In this document: one piece after another, positions 60,806 to 64,000 of the stretch
Layout of the letters: each line of letters opens with the position of its first letter
Numbering within the stretch: the first letter of the stretch is position 1
Source of the DNA: Rhodococcus sp. WMMA185
GTDB taxonomy: Bacteria > Actinomycetota > Actinomycetes > Mycobacteriales > Mycobacteriaceae
Direction: 5' to 3'
Assembly: GCF_001767395.1 (NCBI RefSeq)
Contig: NZ_CP017014.1
Location: 3,613,012 to 3,677,011 of the forward strand
DNA length: 64,000 nucleotides
Notes under the pieces: model-generated
Seen by the model: the letters and a program-made list of their open reading frames with translations, nothing else
The model's database searches: none
What the model was told of the DNA's origin: nothing
Position numbers and translations under genes: made by a program

Positions 60806-62992
60806 TCAACCGTCGATCTTCTTGGCTCCGAGTACGTCCTCGAGCAACTCGTAAGCCACGTCTTCGGGATCGCGGCGGGTCGCGGGATCGCCAGGCTCCG
60901 CGGCCTCGGCGAACATCTCTTCTTCGTCTTCCGGGGTGGAGACCGGTGGCGTCACCGATGTCTCGTAGTCGGTCGGAGGCGGAACCGGCCCGGGATCATC
61001 CGGGTAGTCGGGCGCTTCCGGCGGCGGAATGTCGTCCGGTTCGGCCGCCGGACCCGACTGGGCCGCACGCTCAGCCGAATCAGCAGGCCTCGATTCAGGC
61101 TGCTGCGGTCTTTCCGTGGACTTCTCCCTGCTCGGCCGAGAAAACCGTGGAGCTCCGGTTAACTTCGCCGGCTTAGGGGCGACTTTCGCGACCGACGGAG
61201 GCGGTGCCGAGGCAGCACCTTCCTGATACTCGACTTCCCAACTGCCGCCGAACATCTCTACGAGCACGTCCGCGATCACTCCCGCGTTGTGCGGCGAGGC
61301 AATGCGCGCACCCAGATTGGGGACCGGGTGCGCCAGGATCAGACGGTTGCCCTGAACATCGTGCACCGTTGCCGCCGCCAACATCGCCGGCAGGATCTTG
61401 TTTCGCTGACTTACCTTCTCACGCAGCGTATTCCATGCCTCACGCAACGTGGTCATGTCGATGCCTGCCGGTGTTGCCGTCTCCTGTGACGGTTCAGGGG
61501 CGGACGGCGACTCCCGATCGGGAGTCGCTTCGGGTTCCGCGCCCGGGTGCGGCGTGGGCTCGGGCTCGGGAACAGGGCGCGGGTCCGGTACGGGCTCGGG
61601 CGTCGGCATGGGCTCAGGCGACGGTTCCGGCTCGGGAACAGGGGCAGGCTTCGGATCTGGAGCGGGCCGCGGCATGGGCTCGGGTTCGGGCTCGGGTGGT
61701 GGGGGAACGGTCTCCGCCGCCTGTCGCTTCGAGGGCCTCTGAAACCTCGTCTCCGGCTCTCGTTCCGCGGCCTGTGGCGTTTCAGCGGGCGCAGCCACCG
61801 ACCGCTCCGCCACATCCACCGCGGGCGCTGCCCCTGCAGGCGGAAGCCCGCGCTCGACGCGTTCGAGCCGTTGCAACACTGCGGATTCGGCGTCGGAGGC
61901 TGAGGGCAGCAGCATCCGAGCGCACATCACTTCGAGCAACAACCGCGGGGCGGTGGCCCCACGCATTTCGCCCAGTCCGACATGAATCACCTCGGCGTAC
62001 CTCGTGAGGGTGGCCGGGCCGATCCGCTGGGCTTGGGCGTTCATACCTTCGAGCACATCGCCCGGTCCGTCGACCAGGCCACGCTCGGCGGCGTCGGGTA
62101 CCGCCTGCATCAGGATCAGGTCGCGCAGGCGCTCGAGAAGGTCGACCGCGAACCGGCGCGGATCGTGTCCGGCATCGACGACTCGGTCGACCGTTCCGAA
62201 CAGTGCTGCCCCGTCCCCCTCCGCCAAGGCGTCGACGGCATCGTCGATCAGCGCGACATCTGTTACGCCGAGCAGTGCGAGTGCTCCCGGATAGGTAATG
62301 CCCTCGTCCCCAGCGCCTGCGAGAAGTTGGTCGAGGATACTCAGCGAATCGCGGGGTGAGCCGCCCCCCGCACGGATGACCAGCGGATACACCGGATCGG
62401 CGACGGGAACACCCTCCTGCTGGCAGATCTTCTCGAGCAGAATCCGCATCGTCGACGGTGCGAGTAGCCGGAACGGGTAGTGATGGGTGCGCGAACGGAT
62501 GGTCGGCAGCACCTTGTCCGGTTCTGTGGTGGCGAAGATGAAGATGAGGTGCTCCGGCGGCTCCTCGACGATCTTGAGGAGTGCGTTGAAACCCGCCGTA
62601 CTGACCATGTGCGCCTCATCCACGATGAACACGCGATACCGCGATTCGGCGGGCGCGTAGAAGGCGCGGTCACGCAGCTCACGGGTGTCCTCGACGCCGC
62701 CGTGGCTCGCCGCGTCGAGCTCGGTGACGTCGAGATTGCCGGCACCACCGGGACCTAGTGAGATACACGACGGGCACTGCCCACACGGCGTCGAGGTAGG
62801 ACCCTGTTCGCAGTTCAGTGATCGCGCCAATATGCGGGCCGATGACGTCTTGCCGCATCCGCGCGGGCCCGAGAACAGGTACGCGTGGTTGATCCGACCG
62901 GCGTCGAGTGCTGTGCTCAGCGGTTCGGTGACGTGCTCCTGTCCCACTACTTCGGCGAAGGTTGCGGGTCGGTACTTCCGATACAGGGCCAC
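60806..62992 (-). CDS. dnaX: DNA polymerase III subunit gamma/tau
   Basis: A 728-residue clamp-loader ATPase. Walker [11 protein letters not shown] is at 41-50, zinc Cys61, 70, 73 and 76 follow, then [24 protein letters not shown] with the DExx box and the sensor region. A long proline/glutamate-rich linker of PEP-type repeats (about 430-500) joins the tau C-terminus. No slippery sequence for a gamma product is seen. The start is GTG 62992. In mycobacteria it adjoins the CFA-type gene; here the fad and cholesterol oxidase genes lie between. Confidence 0.96.
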   Translation of the reverse strand: MALYRKYRPATFAEVVGQEHVTEPLSTALDAGRINHAYLFSGPRGCGKTSSARILARSLNCEQGPTSTPCGQCPSCISLGPGGAGNLDVTELDAASHGGVEDTRELRDRAFYAPAESRYRVFIVDEAHMVSTAGFNALLKIVEEPPEHLIFIFATTEPDKVLPTIRSRTHHYPFRLLAPSTMRILLEKICQQEGVPVADPVYPLVIRAGGGSPRDSLSILDQLLAGAGDEGITYPGALALLGVTDVALIDDAVDALAEGDGAALFGTVDRVVDAGHDPRRFAVDLLERLRDLILMQAVPDAAERGLVDGPGDVLEGMNAQAQRIGPATLTRYAEVIHVGLGEMRGATAPRLLLEVMCARMLLPSASDAESAVLQRLERVERGLPPAGAAPAVDVAERSVAAPAETPQAAEREPETRFQRPSKRQAAETVPPPPEPEPEPMPRPAPDPKPAPVPEPEPSPEPMPTPEPVPDPRPVPEPEPTPHPGAEPEATPDRESPSAPEPSQETATPAGIDMTTLREAWNTLREKVSQRNKILPAMLAAATVHDVQGNRLILAHPVPNLGARIASPHNAGVIADVLVEMFGGSWEVEYQEGAASAPPPSVAKVAPKPAKLTGAPRFSRPSREKSTERPQQPESRPADSAERAAQSGPAAEPDDIPPPEAPDYPDDPGPVPPPTDYETSVTPPVSTPEDEEEMFAEAAEPGDPATRRDPEDVAYELLEDVLGAKKIDG

Positions 62993-63099
62993 GCGCGAAT
63001 CCTACCGGCGGATCCCGACAGATTTGCCCAGTGGGCGAAACGTTCACCGAGCACACCCGGCCCAATCAGTAGGAGACCCTCCGTACACGACTAGGTCAC

Positions 63100-63137
63100 G
63101 TAACACGTTCGCAACATATCGGCATCATTTCCGAAAT
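63100..63137 (+). promoter_or_regulatory. GlnR-type box upstream of amt
   Basis: GTAAC-N6-GCAAC (63100-63115) fits the actinobacterial GlnR pattern, and two weaker half-sites (GCATC, GAAAT) follow at 11-nt spacing. It lies 63 bp before the amt start. Confidence 0.55.
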
Positions 63138-63199
63138 GGCCCATGTTCATCGTGTTTCACCGCGCACGGGGCCTCATCCGTGGGTGTGAGGAGAATGTC

Positions 63200-64000
63200 G
63201 TGCCTGAGATCGATGCCGCCGCAACCGGCTGGTTGCTGATCAGTACCGCCCTGGTCCTGTTGATGACCCCGGGCCTCGCTCTGTTCTACGGCGGCATGGT
63301 CCGTTCGACCGGCGTGCTGAACATGATCATGATGAGTTTCGTCTCGATCGCGCTGGTCACAATTGCGTGGCTGGTGGTCGGATACTCCCTGATCTTCGGA
63401 GATGACATCGGCGGCGGCCTGATCGGCGGGATCGAACACCTGGGAATGGCCGGGATAGATCCCACAACCGCCTATGGGCAGGTCCCCGAGATACTGTTCG
63501 CCACCTTCCAACTCACGTTCGCGATCCTCACCGCCGCACTGATCAGCGGCGCTATCGCCGACCGCACCAAGTTCTCGGCCTGGATCGTTTTCGTTCCCAT
63601 CTGGGCTCTCGCCGTGTACGCGCCTGTCGCACACTGGGTATGGAACCCGGACGGCTGGATCGCGCAGCTCGGTGCCCTCGACTACGCAGGCGGACTCGTT
63701 GTCGAAATCGTTTCCGGCGCATCCGGCTTGGCGTTGGCTCTGGTCGTGGGTCCTCGCCTCGGTTTCAAGTCCGACGCGATGCGACCGCACAATCTTCCGC
63801 TCGTACTCCTCGGTGTGGGTCTGCTGTGGTTCGGCTGGTTCGGGTTCAATGCGGGCTCGGCCCTCGCTGCCGACGGCACAGCGGCGGCGATCTTCCTGAA
63901 CACCCTGGTCGCCGGCTGCACCGGTATGCTCGGCTGGCTCATCGTCGAACAGCTTCGGGACGGCCACCCCACCACCTTCGGTGCAGCGTCCGGTGTCGTC
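63200..64000 (+). CDS. amt: Ammonium transporter (Amt), 3'-truncated by the window edge
   Basis: The first 267 codons of an Amt channel. GTG 63200 has GAGGAG 6 nt upstream and reads PEIDAAATGWLLISTALVLLMTPGLALFYGGMVR, the family start, with about seven helices visible. FATFQLTFAILTAALISGA and AVYAPVAHWVW are conserved. The segment that normally reads DFAGG-VVH-NAG here reads DYAGGLVVEIVSG, so the first twin His is Glu, as in yeast Mep1/Mep3. The second twin His lies beyond the window. A GlnR-type box precedes it. Confidence 0.93.
   Translation, partial: MPEIDAAATGWLLISTALVLLMTPGLALFYGGMVRSTGVLNMIMMSFVSIALVTIAWLVVGYSLIFGDDIGGGLIGGIEHLGMAGIDPTTAYGQVPEILFATFQLTFAILTAALISGAIADRTKFSAWIVFVPIWALAVYAPVAHWVWNPDGWIAQLGALDYAGGLVVEIVSGASGLALALVVGPRLGFKSDAMRPHNLPLVLLGVGLLWFGWFGFNAGSALAADGTAAAIFLNTLVAGCTGMLGWLIVEQLRDGHPTTFGAASGVV

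Noticed and set aside
60806-62992. Possible programmed frameshift giving a gamma form of DnaX
   Set aside because: No A-rich slippery heptamer or following hairpin was seen; a tau-only gene is usual in this group.
63125-63967. A 280-codon open frame opposite amt
   Set aside because: It is an acidic, glutamine-rich mirror frame; the plus strand encodes an unmistakable Amt from GTG 63200.

Overview
The window reads as chromosomal DNA from a mycolic-acid-type actinobacterium, most likely Rhodococcus or a close relative. Reasons: high GC, many GTG starts, a WhiB3-like protein, DUF4193, MurT/GatD, two class I cholesterol oxidases, and a gene order that from memory matches the Mycobacterium tuberculosis block Rv3708c-Rv3721c (asd, ask, leuA, murT, gatD, recR, ybaB, SRPBCC, FAD oxidase, CFA-type methyltransferase, dnaX). 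Here that backbone is pulled apart by accessory genes. A second block, matching Rv0535-Rv0541c (MTA phosphorylase, sugar epimerase, two glycosyltransferase-like genes, membrane protein), lies between ask and leuA. I see no IS element, prophage, CRISPR array, rRNA or tRNA.

Layout. 1-0.5 kb: end of an isochorismatase-like hydrolase. 0.5-3.5 kb: GAP-family membrane protein, then ask-asd. 3.8-7.5 kb: polyphosphate kinase 2 followed by an unusual P-type ATPase. 7.7-16.9 kb: DUF2975/HTH pair with a striking operator, secreted DUF3089 hydrolase, DUF7144 membrane protein, alkylsulfatase, RidA/HxlR pair, LAL regulator, WhiB3-like protein. 17.1-21.7 kb: GT-C-like membrane protein and the mtnP-epimerase-GT operon. 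21.7-26.4 kb: crotonase, then TetR-AidB-crotonase, DUF4193. 26.4-27.3 kb: gene-free stretch. 27.3-29.7 kb: pirin, lipoprotein plus small NTF2-like protein. 29.8-31.7 kb: leuA with leader peptide and attenuator. 32.2-37.7 kb: a single-chain 1827-residue acyl-CoA carboxylase. 37.9-44.98 kb: YVTN repeat protein, SHOCT protein, LysR/EamA, murT-gatD, WYL/RidA. 45-48.3 kb: unknown 360-residue protein, MFS exporter, TetR. 48.3-52.7 kb: recR-ybaB, SRPBCC, FAD oxidase-CFA methyltransferase. 52.9-60.6 kb: fadA-fadB, a secreted NTF2-like protein and two tandem cholesterol oxidases, with two KstR-type boxes in the fadA promoter region. 60.8-64 kb: dnaX and the first part of a GlnR-box-preceded amt.

Themes. 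Several short divergent regulator/target pairs carry palindromes that overlap a start codon or promoter (7.7, 40.4, 44.5 and 47.6 kb), so local control can be read directly from sequence. The lipid and steroid theme is strong: acyl-CoA carboxylase, beta-oxidation pair, AidB-like dehydrogenase, crotonases, CFA-type methyltransferase and cholesterol oxidases. The most notable items are the P-type ATPase whose ion-site acids are replaced by apolar residues, the eukaryote-like acyl-CoA carboxylase, the Glu-for-His change at the Amt twin-histidine site, the 15-bp inverted repeat over the DUF2975 start codon, and the duplicated cholesterol oxidase locus with KstR-type boxes. All family names are from reading motifs; no searches were run.
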